DNA of 64,000 nucleotides, taken from NCBI RefSeq assembly GCF_036323735.1, contig NC_086026.1:87299359-87363358 (forward strand), given 5' to 3'. Below are positions 11,212-21,205 of the stretch, piece by piece. This stretch comes from Rattus norvegicus (taxonomy: Eukaryota; Chordata; Mammalia; Rodentia; Muridae). The stretch's first letter is position 1. Every line of letters starts with the position of its first letter. Both the position numbers and the translations under genes were made by a program. The notes under the pieces were generated by a model. That model ran no database searches. It saw only the letters and a list, made by a program, of their open reading frames with translations, and was not told where the DNA came from.

Positions 11212-11745
11212 TGTCCTAGCTAGCTTTAACTGTCGACTTGGCACAACCCACAGTCGGCTGAAAGGAATCACCTAGACCAGACTGCCCTGTGGGGAATTGT
11301 CTTAATTGTTTGATGTAATAAAGCCTAGTCCACTATGGGCAGCACCAACCCTAGGCAGGTAGTCCTGGGCTGAATAAAAACAGGTTGCTAGCCAGGCAAC
11401 ATACCTTCAATCTCAGCACTCAGGAGGCAGATCTCTAAGCTTGAGGTCAGCATGCTCTATCTACAGAGTGAGTTCTAGGACAGCCAGAGCTACACAAAGA
11501 AACCCCGACTTAAAACGAAACCAAGTACAAGCAAGCAAACGAAAACAGCTAGCTAAGCATGAGCCAGTGAGAAAGCTAGTAAGTAAGCAAACAGTGTTCC
11601 TCCATGGTTTCTGCTTCACAGTCCTGCATCGAGTTCCTGCACTCTTCTCAGTGGTGGATTATCAGATGGAGCAAACTCTTTCCTTTCTAAGTCACTTTTG
11701 GTCAGCATGCTTTGTCACAACAGGAAGGAAACCAGGAAGAGGACA
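11212..11745 (+). mobile_element. MaLR-type LTR, split by a B1
   Basis: The first part (11212-11390) carries 'agctttaactgtcgacttgg', 'gtcttaattgtttgatg' and 'gggcagcaccaaccctaggc'. The second (11542-11745) carries 'gagccagtgagaaagctag', 'ttcctccatggtttctgctt', 'caaactctttcctttctaag' and 'ttttggtcagcatg'. Together they follow one rodent LTR that ends in MaLR style. The B1 between them is younger. Confidence 0.65.
11377..11555 (+). mobile_element. B1 SINE inserted in the MaLR LTR
   Basis: B1 body at 11391-11541 ('ctcagcactcaggaggcaga', 'gagtgagttctaggacagcc', 'cacaaagaaacccc') with an impure A tail. Flanks AAAACAGGTTGCTA (11377-11390) and AAAACAGCTAGCTA (11542-11555) match at 12 of 14 bases and are a probable target-site duplication. 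Confidence 0.88.
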
Positions 11746-12409
11746 AAATGCCCCCAGTGGAGAATAGCTGCTCAGATACTTGAGGGGTTGTCGTGGTTTG
11801 TTTCTGGTGTACATTTTGCTGTTTCTTTATTTGAGTCTCGCAAAATCCCTGCCTCACACTGATACATAATAGAAATATAGTTCTTGATCTAACTTAAGTG
11901 ATTCCTATAACTTTACTAACAAAGCGGGAAGGGGGAGGGCAAGTCTCTTATTCAGTCTAATAGGCTAACCAATGATAATTTATTCATGGTATGATACTCA
12001 GAGAGACAAGAGGCAAGTTGGAAACAGGAAATTATGTCACATTATTCTCTTTTGATTTCAACTGTAAAGCATCATGAAACTTGTTCCAGCAATTCCCCAC
12101 CATTAACGTTTATGCCCGATCCCAGGATTAAGATACTTCTCACAGACGGAGGCTCTTAGGATTTCTCCAGCATCTGCAACACAATCACATCAATCCAGCC
12201 AAGGACAAACAGGAACAGCGTGAAGAAAGGTATCCTGAGACCTGACACAGTGACTTCTGCCTTGCATATAGTGTCCTTCAGAAACCCAGCAGGAAACTAG
12301 CTCAAAGTTTCCAGAAGGGTGGGGTTCATACCGAAGAGATGATTACAGAAAGGAGCTGTTGTACAAAGTCTTTCCTTAGTGATCTGGCTCAGATGCATGC
12401 TATGCCTTT
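11746..12409. other. Intergenic DNA, nothing recognised
   Basis: No element or open frame of note. Confidence 0.5.
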
Positions 12410-12598
12410 CTTTTTCAAAAGCAATCGTATTTATTTATTTTGTGCAAATGTGTGGAGATACACATGTCACAGCATGCATGTGGAGTTGCAGGATAACTTG
12501 TAGGAAGTTGCCTTCATTTGAGTCCCTGGGATCAAGTTCAGATAATTAGGCTTAGTGATAAGTGCTTTTACTTTGCCCACTGAGCCATCATTCCAGAT
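12410..12598 (-). mobile_element. B3-type SINE (antisense)
   Basis: Plus-strand order 'tatttatttattttgtgc', 'catgcatgtggagttgcagg', 'ataacttgtaggaagttg', 'atcaagttcagataattagg' and 'cactgagccatcattccag' is a reversed B3. Diverged. Confidence 0.75.
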
Positions 12599-13878
12599 CT
12601 CAGCCATTCTTACGAGGTAGTCTTATGTGTAAATAAATACTACACATACATAGTTATTCTTATGAGACAGTCTTATTATGCAAATAAGACCAGGGAAAGT
12701 CACATAATGTCTCCAATCCCTAACTTCATCATCTACAAAGGGCGTAAGAAAGACTGGGATATAACACAAAGATTAATACGTTAATACCCAGATCAGTCAG
12801 TAGCCCACACAGAAGCACTTTGTCAGTTAATTTGCTACTCCTGCTATGGTTAATATTAGTAACTGTTTAAAGTGCCCTGGGGAGAAAACATATATTATTT
12901 AGGCAGGAAAAATCAGTAAGGCAGAAGACATAGAAGTAATGAGGGTAAAGATCTGAGCATTTGACAGGAAACTACTAGGAGAGGACATTGGAAGGGGAGT
13001 GCCCGAAGTCAGAGTATAAGGACCTCTACGCTGACATGATGAAAATGAACTGCACTGGGGCTTGTGAGATATGGGGTTTCGTTCAAGATGGACTGGCATG
13101 CATCTTGGCCTGCTCCACTGAAGGCTGCCCATCTCCTGAGGCTGAGCTGACATTCCCCTAAAATACTTTCCAGTACAGGACTCTCAGGCCCTCTCTGTCC
13201 TTAAATCCTTAGCATTTATCTTCAATAATAGAATGCACATATTCTTAGAATGTTAGTTGCTATTATGCAAAACGAATCTCGTGTCGAAAGATATAGGGAA
13301 TTCAGAGTTAACAGAAGGTCATCAGATGTTCAAGACTTGCCAGAGCCTTTAAGATACTAATATTCATGGACACATGAACATGTTAAGAAGGTTTCCCCAA
13401 GGGTACTGTTCTCACAGCATTCCAGAGACTATGTCACCTTTCACCTGGGGTGGAGGAAATCCCAATCCGCTTTAAACTCACAGTAGGACCACAGCAGATG
13501 GCTATGTGGGAATGAGATCACCACACTAAGAGACAGGACTGGTCCCCTCCACAATGTCAGCGGGGCTTCCTTAAATACTGTGCTGCCTGGGAAAATCCCC
13601 ACTCTTGAGCTCCTGCCTGGTAGCAATCTTCGGCTTTCCTCACACTCACGGAACCTAAGACACAGCACATCCTCACATACGCTCAAATGTTCCACCCAGA
13701 ATTGTTAGCACCAGGTCCCCTACCAATGACTTCATGGGAGAAATAACAGATGGAGTTTACTTCATGCAGCCTCAGTGAGTATTTTTAAAACTGCTTACTC
13801 AACATTCCAATTACGCTGAGAATCCTTGTTAGCTTTACTCTCAGTGTAAGCATTTCTTTTTAAGATTTATTATATTTA
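12599..13878. other. Intergenic DNA, nothing recognised
   Basis: Two minus-strand frames of 84 codons (12899-13153, 13441-13695) lack any family resemblance. A near-repeat of 'cttatgagacagtcttatt' occurs around 12612-12680. Confidence 0.45.
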
Positions 13879-13884
13879 TGTAGG

Positions 13885-13894
13885 ATGACGTCAT
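13885..13894. promoter_or_regulatory. Palindromic CRE (ATGACGTCAT)
   Basis: A full TGACGTCA cAMP-response element core with symmetric flanks, near the start of the LTR-like element. CREB/ATF occupancy is only a possibility; the match alone is frequent by chance. Confidence 0.4.
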
Positions 13895-14299
13895 TATACA
13901 GCAAGGCGGGTCCAGGATAAGGTGAAGCCTATCATTGGATGAGAAGGAAGGGTAGGCGGGGAAAAGTCTAGGAAGGAGAGAGGAGGAAGAGGAGCCAGAA
14001 AACCAAGATGGAGATGACGGAGTATGGTGACCCAGGTCCAAGTGAACTAGGTCAATTTTATCTTGACTAGGTGGGCGGTTTAAATCTTTATTAATTGGCA
14101 GTGAATTTATTGTGTGGATGTATTGTGGTGATTGAGTATTTAACATATAAATCTCATTGCTAAATTACAAGTTTCTAGAACTTTGATTTACTGGGCTAAA
14201 GAGGACAGTGTGTGAAAGAAATGGCTGAGAGGCGGTTGGAGCGTGCGGATCTGGTTCTGTTGCCCTCGAGGAGTGAGAATGCACAGGGCCTGCAGAACG

Positions 14300-14301
<2 letters not shown>

Positions 14302-14376
<75 letters not shown>

Positions 14377-14418
14377 TGTGTGCGCGCGCGCGCGTGTGTA
14401 TGTGTGTGTGCGTGTGTG
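14302..14418. repeat. (TG)n with CG-alternating interruptions
   Basis: About 117 bases of alternating purine-pyrimidine, mostly TG, with CGCG blocks near 14361 and 14383-14393. Cysteine/valine frames in it are artefacts. Confidence 0.97.
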
Positions 14419-14562
14419 CCAGGCATGGTAACTACTGCCTAGGGGACCTCGTGGAGAGGGCAGCTAAAAGGGAGACAGCTGGGGAGGGCGCTTTCAGACC
14501 GTGTGGCAGAGTAGTAGCTGGAGCGATCGGATCTGGCTCTCAGGAATGGATAGAAAACGTTC

Positions 14563-14735
14563 CTTTTTTAATTTTTACTGCAGCATATTTGTATGAGTAC
14601 ACTGTAGCTGTCTTCAGACACATCAGCAGAGGGCAAAGGATCCCATTATAGATGGTTGCGAGCCACCATGTGGTTGCTGGGAACTACACTCAGGATCTCT
14701 GGAAGAGCAGCCAGTGCTCTTAACCACTGCTGCTC
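14563..14735 (-). mobile_element. B2 SINE (antisense), 5' truncated
   Basis: The plus strand shows reversed B2: 'gtatgagtacactgtagctg', 'tcttcagacacatcag', 'catgtggttgctgggaac', 'ctctggaagagcagccagtg', 'ctcttaaccactg'. The terminal 'gagccatctctccagccc' (the B2 5' end) is missing. Confidence 0.92.
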
Positions 14736-15398
14736 CACGTGTCACATCCATGATGATTTCATTTTGTAAATTGTGGTTTCTTTGAACCACTGCGATAACA
14801 CATTCGAACTATATGCCCTTGGGCCACCACAGAATCTTTATCAAATCAGGAAGGAATGGGTAATGTTTGAAGATTTTAAGAGATAAAGTAGAGGTGTTAG
14901 CAAAACAAACCAACACAGAAAACTATGTCAACCCTTTATAAGTACCTATCCTTATTAATTGCTTCAAGTTATGCAATGTGTACACCAATAATATGAGTCA
15001 TTTCTGTGCCAGATTGATTAAGCGGGGTGCCAAGCATGTCAATATTGTGCTTGAAATCTTAGCTAAAGCAGTAAGACTAGAGAAATAAAAAAGTACCAAT
15101 AGGAAAAGAAGTTGAAGTATCCTCTTTTTCAGATACATTAGAAACCCTAAGTGATCTACTAAAAGTCTCTTAGAGAAGATTAAAGCCTTTAGTAAAGTGG
15201 CAGGACACAGAATTAACACACAAAAGTCAGACTATGTGCCAATAACATATTAACAAAGAAAACAGGGAAGCAATCTATCTCCTTGACAATACCCTCAGCA
15301 ATAACTTGAGGGGAAATATAACCTAGCAAAGGAAACAAAAGGCATCTATAATTTAAAAAAATATTAAAACTTGGGAGAAGAAAATTAAGGAAAGACTT

Positions 15399-15643
15399 CA
15401 GAACCTCAGTTCTCAACCTATTCTCAGCCTATGGGTCACAGCCCTTTGGACATCAAATGACTCTTTCATAGGGGTCACCTAAGACCATTGGAAAACACTG
15501 GTATTTACCTTATGACTCATAACAGTAGCAACATTACAATAAAGTAGCAATAAAAATAATTTTATGGTTGGGGGACACCACAGCATGAGGAACTGTATTA
15601 AAGGGTTGCAGCATTAGGAAGGTTAAGAACCACTGCTCTAGAA
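15399..15643 (+). mobile_element. URR1-type hAT-Charlie DNA transposon with TIRs and 8-bp duplication
   Basis: The termini are imperfect inverted repeats of CAGTGGTTCTCAACC: left 'cctcagttctcaacc' at about 15407, right 'ggttaagaaccactg' ending about 15635. The outer eight bases are CTTCAGAA and CTCTAGAA (6 of 8 matching), fitting the hAT nTCTAGAn preference. There is no transposase; it is a non-autonomous element within the L1. Confidence 0.86.
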
Positions 15644-15967
15644 GATAGGGGGACCTCTCATCCTCATGGATTAAAACAGCCACCTCACCCAAAGCAACCT
15701 ACAGATCCAACATAATCTTAATCAAAGTCTCAGTGCCATTTTTCACAGGAAACAAACAAACAAAGCTTAAAACGGATATGGAAGCACAACCTCTAGATAG
15801 CCAAATCAATCCTGTGCAAAAAGAATACTTCCAGAGTTATCATATTCACTGATTTCAAGCTATACTACAGAACCACAGTAAACAAGTAAACTTCCACAAA
15901 TGCAGACTTGTGGACCAGTAAGATAGAAGACCCGGATAGAAATTCACACAAGTGCAGTCACTTGATT

Positions 15968-16019
15968 GGTTTTGTTTTGTTTTGTTTTGTTTTGTTTTGT
16001 TTTGTTTTGTTTTGTTTTG
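15968..16019. repeat. (TTTTG)10 pentanucleotide repeat
   Basis: About ten GTTTT units within the L1 ORF2 remnant. The L1 consensus as I recall it has no such run here, so it arose after insertion. Confidence 0.95.
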
Positions 16020-16494
16020 AAGAGCTCAAAAATGCACAGTGGGGAAAAGACAGCATCATCAACAAATCAAGCTGGGGAAACTAGATATGCAAATGTAGCA
16101 TAATGAAACCAGATCTTTATCTCTCACCTAGCACAAAATCACCCCCAGATGGACCAAGCTCTGCACTGTAGAACCTGAAGTTACCAGAGAACGTATCGAA
16201 TATTCTACAAGATGCAGACAGAGGTGAGGATTCTCCAAATAAGACAGTCATTCGGGAAATAAGGCCAAGGACCAACGAAATGAGACTTTGTGAATAAGGC
16301 CAATAATCAATAAAATGGGACTTTGTGAAATGAAAAGGCCTCCATACAGCAAAGCACATTGTTGAGTGAAGAGACAGCCTATGTGAATGGCAGAAAATCA
16401 TTGCCAGTTATACCTCTCACAAAGGATTAGTATCTAAAACAACAAACTAAAAAAAAAAAATTAAAACATCAAGAAAAGAATCCAGTCCAAACAG

Positions 16495-16497
<3 letters not shown>

Positions 16498-16525
<28 letters not shown>
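16498..16525. repeat. Poly(A) run inside L1
   Basis: An A run of about 28 within the L1 3' region; an internal adenosine expansion rather than a retroposon tail, since L1 sequence continues on both sides. Confidence 0.8.
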
Positions 16526-16527
<2 letters not shown>

Positions 16528-16957
16528 CCTATGGCCCTGGTCAGGGAGTTCTCAAAACAAGAAATATAAATGCCAAATGAATGCTTGAAAAGTTTCCACA
16601 TCTCTAGCCAGAAGGGAAATGCAAATGGCCAGGATCAAGAAAACAGCATAGGTGTGGGAAATAGGGATTCCTTATCTACTGCATGTAGGAGTGGAAACTG
16701 GTACAGCCACTATGGAAATCAGGGTGGGAATTTCTCAAAAAGCTCAAAGTTTGCTTACCATGTAGCCCAGCGGTCCCTCTCCCAAGGGGCTCTATCTTCT
16801 ACTACAGAGATACTTGATCATCCTTGCTCCACTATTCACAATAGCTACGAGACGAAGTCAGCTTAGATGTTCATTGACTGATGGATGAATGCTGAGAATG
16901 TGGCACACATACATGATGGACTCAGTTATAAAGCAAAATGAAATTATGAAATTCACA

Positions 16958-17421
16958 GGAAATTGTTGGGGATCGGTTCTAATGCTTTGAATTAATCTGC
17001 CCCCTCAAATCGGAAATTTGCGTGTCCAAACGCTGAAGGTCCTTGTCCGCAATTGGTTTTTGATCGATCAATGAAGTGCCATTGGCCAGTGGCTGGGCAG
17101 GTAGACTGAGACGGGACCTTGAGATTTGTGTGGGCTAGGGACTAGGGGGAGAAAGGAGAAGAGAATCACCATGATTCAGAGGGAGATGGATCAGATTTAG
17201 AGCTACAAAAAGAAAATCATTGGAAATGTAAGTGAGAAGGAATGTGGCCCCCAGTAGGGCTGTCCAGAAGCAACTTGGGCAGCAAAGACTGTGGTGCCAC
17301 CCAGAAGGAGACAGGGCAACAAAGATATAGAATTAGAGGGCATTAAGCTAGGATTACAGGAGGGAAATATGTGCTAGGCACGGGGAGGATTAGAACTGCC
17401 CAGACATTGAGCTAGCCAAGG

Positions 17422-17477
<56 letters not shown>

Positions 17478-17561
17478 TGTGTGTGTCTTTCATTCACAAA
17501 TCCAGGGTGGGTGCATGCGAGGAGCCCAAGCAGCCTAGCTAAACTTGCCACTACAGGAAAT
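16958..17561 (+). mobile_element. Solo LTR, (TG)n-bearing ERVK-like family, copy B
   Basis: The LTR runs 16964-17555 (592 bp), beginning TGTTGG and ending CACTACA. It is flanked by the 6-bp duplication GGAAAT (16958-16963 and 17556-17561). A six-base duplication is the ERVK (class II) signature. L1 3' UTR sequence continues directly across the site, confirming the boundaries. Shared blocks with copies A, C and D include 'caattggtttttgatcgatc' and 'cagggtgggtgcatg' after the TG run. No internal retroviral sequence remains. Confidence 0.9.
17421..17486. repeat. (TG)n microsatellite in LTR copy B
   Basis: About 33 TG units with two TTTG interruptions, at the same position within the LTR as the runs in copies A and C. 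Confidence 0.97.
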
Positions 17562-17671
17562 TGTATGGACCTAGAACAAACTGTAATGAGTGAGGTAACA
17601 CAGGATCCAGAAGGCAAGTGCTACACTTTCTTTCAAATAAATGGATCTTAGGTTTAAATTTTTAGATTAAA

Positions 17672-17890
17672 GAAAGATGTTATTTTTATTTTATGTACAT
17701 GAGTATTTTCTCTGTACATATGTATGTGCACCAGGTACATGCCAGGTGCCTACAGAGGCCAGAAGAAAGTGTCAGATCCCCTGGAGTTCCAGGTGACTGT
17801 GAGCCCTCATATGACTGCTGGAAATTGGACCATGATCCTCTGCAACAGGGCCAGTGCTCTTTACCCCAGACTTATCTCTCCAGCTCCTGG
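17672..17890 (-). mobile_element. B3 SINE (antisense)
   Basis: Plus-strand reading: 'ttttattttatgtacatgag', 'caccaggtacatgccaggtg', 'cctacagaggccagaagaa', 'gatcccctggagttccagg', 'ccagacttatctctccagct'. This is reversed B3 directly after the L1 3' end. Confidence 0.85.
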
Positions 17891-18619
17891 ATTTTTACAT
17901 TTTTGAGTTAGATTTGGATTGTTTTTAAAGGCCAGGAAGAAAGAAAATGACTGTGGAGGAGGGGAAACACTTAGGCGGGGGAATGGTAAAACACATATAA
18001 TATGAACATAATGGGTAAATGATAATATGGAAAGATTTAAAGAGTTTCCTCAGCAGGGTAGGGATATGGAGTAGGGTTAACTGAAACTAAAGATTTATGA
18101 AAAGGTCAAATAGAAACTGACTATTTTACAAGCTAACTAGAAAATGAAGTAAAAAAAAAAGAAGAAGAAGAAGAAGACGACTTTGAACAGAGGTATTCTG
18201 TATGAGTGGATAAAGCTGTTTCTAGAAGTCATAGATTTTTAAATGAAAATCCTAATGCCAGAGGCAGGATAGTTCTCTATAAGTTGTTGACTGTGGAGCC
18301 CCCAACAACACCAAAAAGAATGCAGGACCCCACCACTGCTCTTGGTTACTCACCAGAACTGACGATACAACACTGTTTAGATACAAAACATAAGAAAATC
18401 AATCTGAAGCAGAGCTGGAAGCTTGCTCTCAACTGCTGGTGTTCTCAATGACAGAGGGTACTGTGCAGGCTGCTGGGGAAGGAAAATCAGCAGTCTTACC
18501 TAGGCAAGAAATGACCACTGATATGATTGATTTGGGGATAACCCACTCTCTTTTCGTTGGATTTGAGGCATATTCTACTCATGGGAGAAAATGCATGCCT
18601 GTTACTGTAAACCTAGTCA
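17891..18619. other. Intergenic DNA, nothing recognised
   Basis: A short (GAA)n run lies at 18158-18177. Otherwise no element was recognised. Confidence 0.5.
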
Positions 18620-18820
18620 AAAGCCTATTGCTAAGGCTGAGAAGCAAGCACAAAGACACGCTTTTGATCCCCATCACTCACAGAAAAAGCCAGTTATGGT
18701 AGCACTAGGTTTGAAATCCTAGAACCTAGGAGGTTAAGGCCTTAGGGTTCGCCAGCCAGCCTAGCCTACTCTACTGAGTGGATTTTGGGCCAATGGAAGA
18801 TATTGTCTCAAATGAACATA
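18620..18820 (+). mobile_element. B4-family SINE
   Basis: tRNA-like head ('gctgagaagcaagcacaaag', 'ttgatccccatcactcacag') followed by B1-like half ('gccagttatggtagcac', 'gaacctaggaggttaaggc', 'gccagccagcctagcc', 'agatattgtctca'). Considerably diverged. Confidence 0.65.
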
Positions 18821-19029
18821 CAAATAAAAGCCTGTGGCTAGAGAGGTCTCAGGCCTTGTGACAAAATATTGTATAATATATTGTTGTAGTGAAATGGACA
18901 TGGAGACTAAGTGGCTTTTCAATACTTTTTACTTACACTCATAGAGTAATTCTGGCTTCAGTCTTCGGCAGGAAAGCTCATTTTTGCAGTGCATAGTAGC
19001 TAATACACACAACTGAGAAGAGTGAGTGC

Positions 19030-19625
19030 TGAGAACAAGTGCCTGTTGAGTGCTCATCCCTACACAGGGCATTTGTAGCAGTCCCTCCAATGTCAGTAGA
19101 ATGTGTGGAAGCAGGAATGGGAAATAATGTAAGAGCCATGGGGTAGGAAACAGCTGTCTGTGAACACTGTCTCCTGGATGTTACATGGCCATTGCAATCA
19201 TAAACACATAGTTGCTGGGGGTGCCTCCATGGACCTGCATGAAATTGGACCTTTTATTCCATCATGGGTGAGGCAGGGGTCAGGGTTGTTCATGAGGTCC
19301 TAGGTCTCCCTGAGGAGTGGTAGGCCACTGAGGTTTGGTGGGAGAGGGGATTTCATGTTCTACAGTGTTGTAGCCATTAGTAGTTTCCCATGCCCCAATA
19401 AATAACTCCCTACCCATGCTCATACAAGCAACCCTAATTCAACACTTTGGGGAAGGAAGGTGGGAGAGTTGAAAGCAGGAGAGGATTACTTGGGAGGAAA
19501 GGGGTCAGTGAGAGTAGGAGGGGCATAAGAGAGAAGTACACATGACCACATTATATGTGCGTGCATGTGCGCAAGCGTGTGTTTGTATGTAGAATTATGA
19601 AAACAATGTTAACTTTTCAAAATAG
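19030..19625 (+). mobile_element. Lx-type L1 3' UTR
   Basis: The order 'gttacatggccattgcaatc', 'ataaacacatagttgctg', 'catgaaattggacc', 'ttccatcatgggtgaggca', 'ccaataaataactccctac', 'catacaagcaaccctaattc' follows the Lx/L1_Rod 3' UTR as I recall it. No open frame; old copy. Confidence 0.65.
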
Positions 19626-20032
19626 ACCTGACTCTCTTCCAGGGTATAATTCCCAGAATGCCTGGACTAGAAAGGACCAAATGGAGCTTTGCAAGTCTAT
19701 GGGTTAAAGGAGCTTGACAACTGGTGGCTGAGGGTTAGAGATAAAGCCCAAATGGAGAGCATTTGCCTAGTGTGGGGAAGAGTCTGTGTTCTCTTTCCAA
19801 AACCAGACAGGGAAGGAGAGGAGTTGTTGACTGAAGAAAGTAAGGTATAGATTAAGGGGTACAGCTGGCTCGATGAGACAAAAGTGGGGACTGAGGGCAC
19901 TGTTTATGCTGAAGGAAACAGACGCACCCCTGAACTCAGAGCAGTTAGAGCATATTTATAATTCTAGCTCCTTTAAGAACCTAGCTGAAGTGAAGAGTCA
20001 TTTTGCTCCTATCCTTAAAAAAAGTCTGCATG

Positions 20033-20036
<4 letters not shown>
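19626..20036. other. Intergenic DNA, nothing recognised
   Basis: No element or reliable open frame between the L1 tail and the next microsatellite. Confidence 0.5.
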
Positions 20037-20068
<32 letters not shown>

Positions 20069-20079
20069 ACACGCGCGTG
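20037..20079. repeat. (GT)n microsatellite
   Basis: About 15 GT units followed by ACACACGCGCGTGC, a short self-complementary end. Confidence 0.95.
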
Positions 20080-20149
20080 CTAGCCTGACATGTGCAGCTG
20101 TGGATGATGAAAGAACGTATCTTAAGCAAATCTACAAGGTGAAGATCAA

Positions 20150-20368
20150 TACCCTACGTATTGACCCCCACATGCTTCCATAACGCATTCATGTGTATGT
20201 GCGTGAGCTTTTGAGGATCCTGTTACCTCTGCCTTCCATTTTCCCACAGGACTCTAGGGACTGTGGGTTTGTGTGCTACTTCATTTAGCTTTTATGCTGG
20301 TTCTGGGGATCCAAACTCGGGCTGTTAGGCTTGCGTTGCTTTACCCACTGAGCCATTTTCCCTGCTTA
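20150..20368 (-). mobile_element. B4-family SINE (antisense)
   Basis: Plus-strand 'gaggatcctgttacctctgc', 'tttatgctggttctggggat', 'ccaaactcgggctgttaggc' and 'ttacccactgagccattttc' are a reversed B4 with heavy divergence in its B1-like half. Confidence 0.6.
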
Positions 20369-20622
20369 TTGTAGGTTTTTTGATGCACTGATGAGACTGT
20401 AACTAAAAAGTTACACCAAAACCGTTTTACTAGAACATGGCAAAGATGTTCACACAGGCATCTGCATGCCTGTGCTGACTCGTGCTCTCTCTCTTTCTAT
20501 GTTGTAGAAGGGTTTTTCCAGCAACTGTACTGTTTTAAATTTGAAATCGCTAATCAGCACTGATCTTGGGCTTCAGTAGAAAACTCCACCACAATTCAGA
20601 CCCAGTCTAAAGTGGATCAAGC

Positions 20623-20745
20623 TTCCAGACGGTGGCGGCACGCACCTTTAATCCCAGCACTCAGGAGGCAGATCAGGTGAATCTCTGTGAGTTCAAGGCC
20701 AGCCTGGTCTACAGAGAAAGTTTCAGGACAGCCATAGCAGAGAGA
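20623..20745 (+). mobile_element. B1 SINE
   Basis: 'ggcggcacgcacctttaatc', 'ccagcactcaggaggcaga', 'gagttcaaggccagcctggt', 'ctacagagaaagtttcagga' match B1. The 3' end lacks a clear A tail. Confidence 0.92.
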
Positions 20746-21008
20746 AGCTCATTCACATGGGTTCTATACCAAGAAACTCATTACTATTATTAAATGCACA
20801 ATCGGAAAGGCCAAAAATTACACCATCAAAAGCCACTACAATACATGTGCCTGGAAACGCTATTAGAGAAGGCTTAAACACTGGGCATTGCACAGAAGGC
20901 TAATTTAATTAACACTAACAGTAAATATATTCTTATAGTTTTATTGTCTTTTGCTGATTTGAATCATGATGCAATTGACAAAAGAAAAGTACAAGAAACA
21001 TACATATA

Positions 21009-21205
21009 GGGCTGAAGAGACGGCTCAGCGATTAACAGCACTGAATGATCTCCCAGAGGTCCTGAGTTCAATTCCCAGCAACCACATGGGGGCTCACAAC
21101 CATTTATAATGGGATTCAATGTCCTCTTCTGGTGTTTCTGAACACAGTGACAATGTACTCACGTACATAAAATAAATTAATAAACCTTAAAAGAGAGAGA
21201 GAAAC
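21009..21205 (+). mobile_element. B2 SINE
   Basis: B2 from 'gggctgaagagacggctcag' through 'gagttcaattcccagcaacc', 'acatgggggctcacaacc', to a TAAA-rich 3' end with an AGAGAG tail. Flanks 'agaaacatacatata' and 'agaaacctatata' may be an eroded target-site duplication. Confidence 0.94.

Larger units (their letters stand above)
13879..14550 (+). mobile_element. Probable LTR-like rodent repeat carrying a (TG)n
   Basis: The phrases 'cattggatgagaaggaagg', 'aaaccaagatggagatgac', 'gctaaattacaag' and 'gggctaaagaggacagtgtg' resemble mid-copy murid LTR repeats. It contains a palindromic CRE near its start and a long (TG)n with CG alternation. No boundary duplication was found; family unassigned. Confidence 0.4.
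15030..17640 (+). mobile_element. Old (Lx-age) L1: ORF2 3' half and 3' UTR, carrying two insertions
   Basis: Translated fragments match the L1 ORF2 reverse transcriptase/C-terminal region ('NIVLEILAKAVRLEK', then 'KIKAFSKVAGHRINTQKS') with many stops and frameshifts. The 3' region continues to 16963, is interrupted by the LTR at 16964-17555, and resumes with 'gacctagaacaaactgtaat' and 'gagtgaggtaacacagg' after 17556. URR1 lies inside at 15407-15635. The age order is L1 first, then URR1 and the LTR. No coding potential remains. Confidence 0.85.

Noticed and set aside
14196..14651. Cys/Val and His/Thr frames across the TG repeat
   Set aside because: Dinucleotide repeat artefacts; similar frames occur at every TG/CA run in the window.
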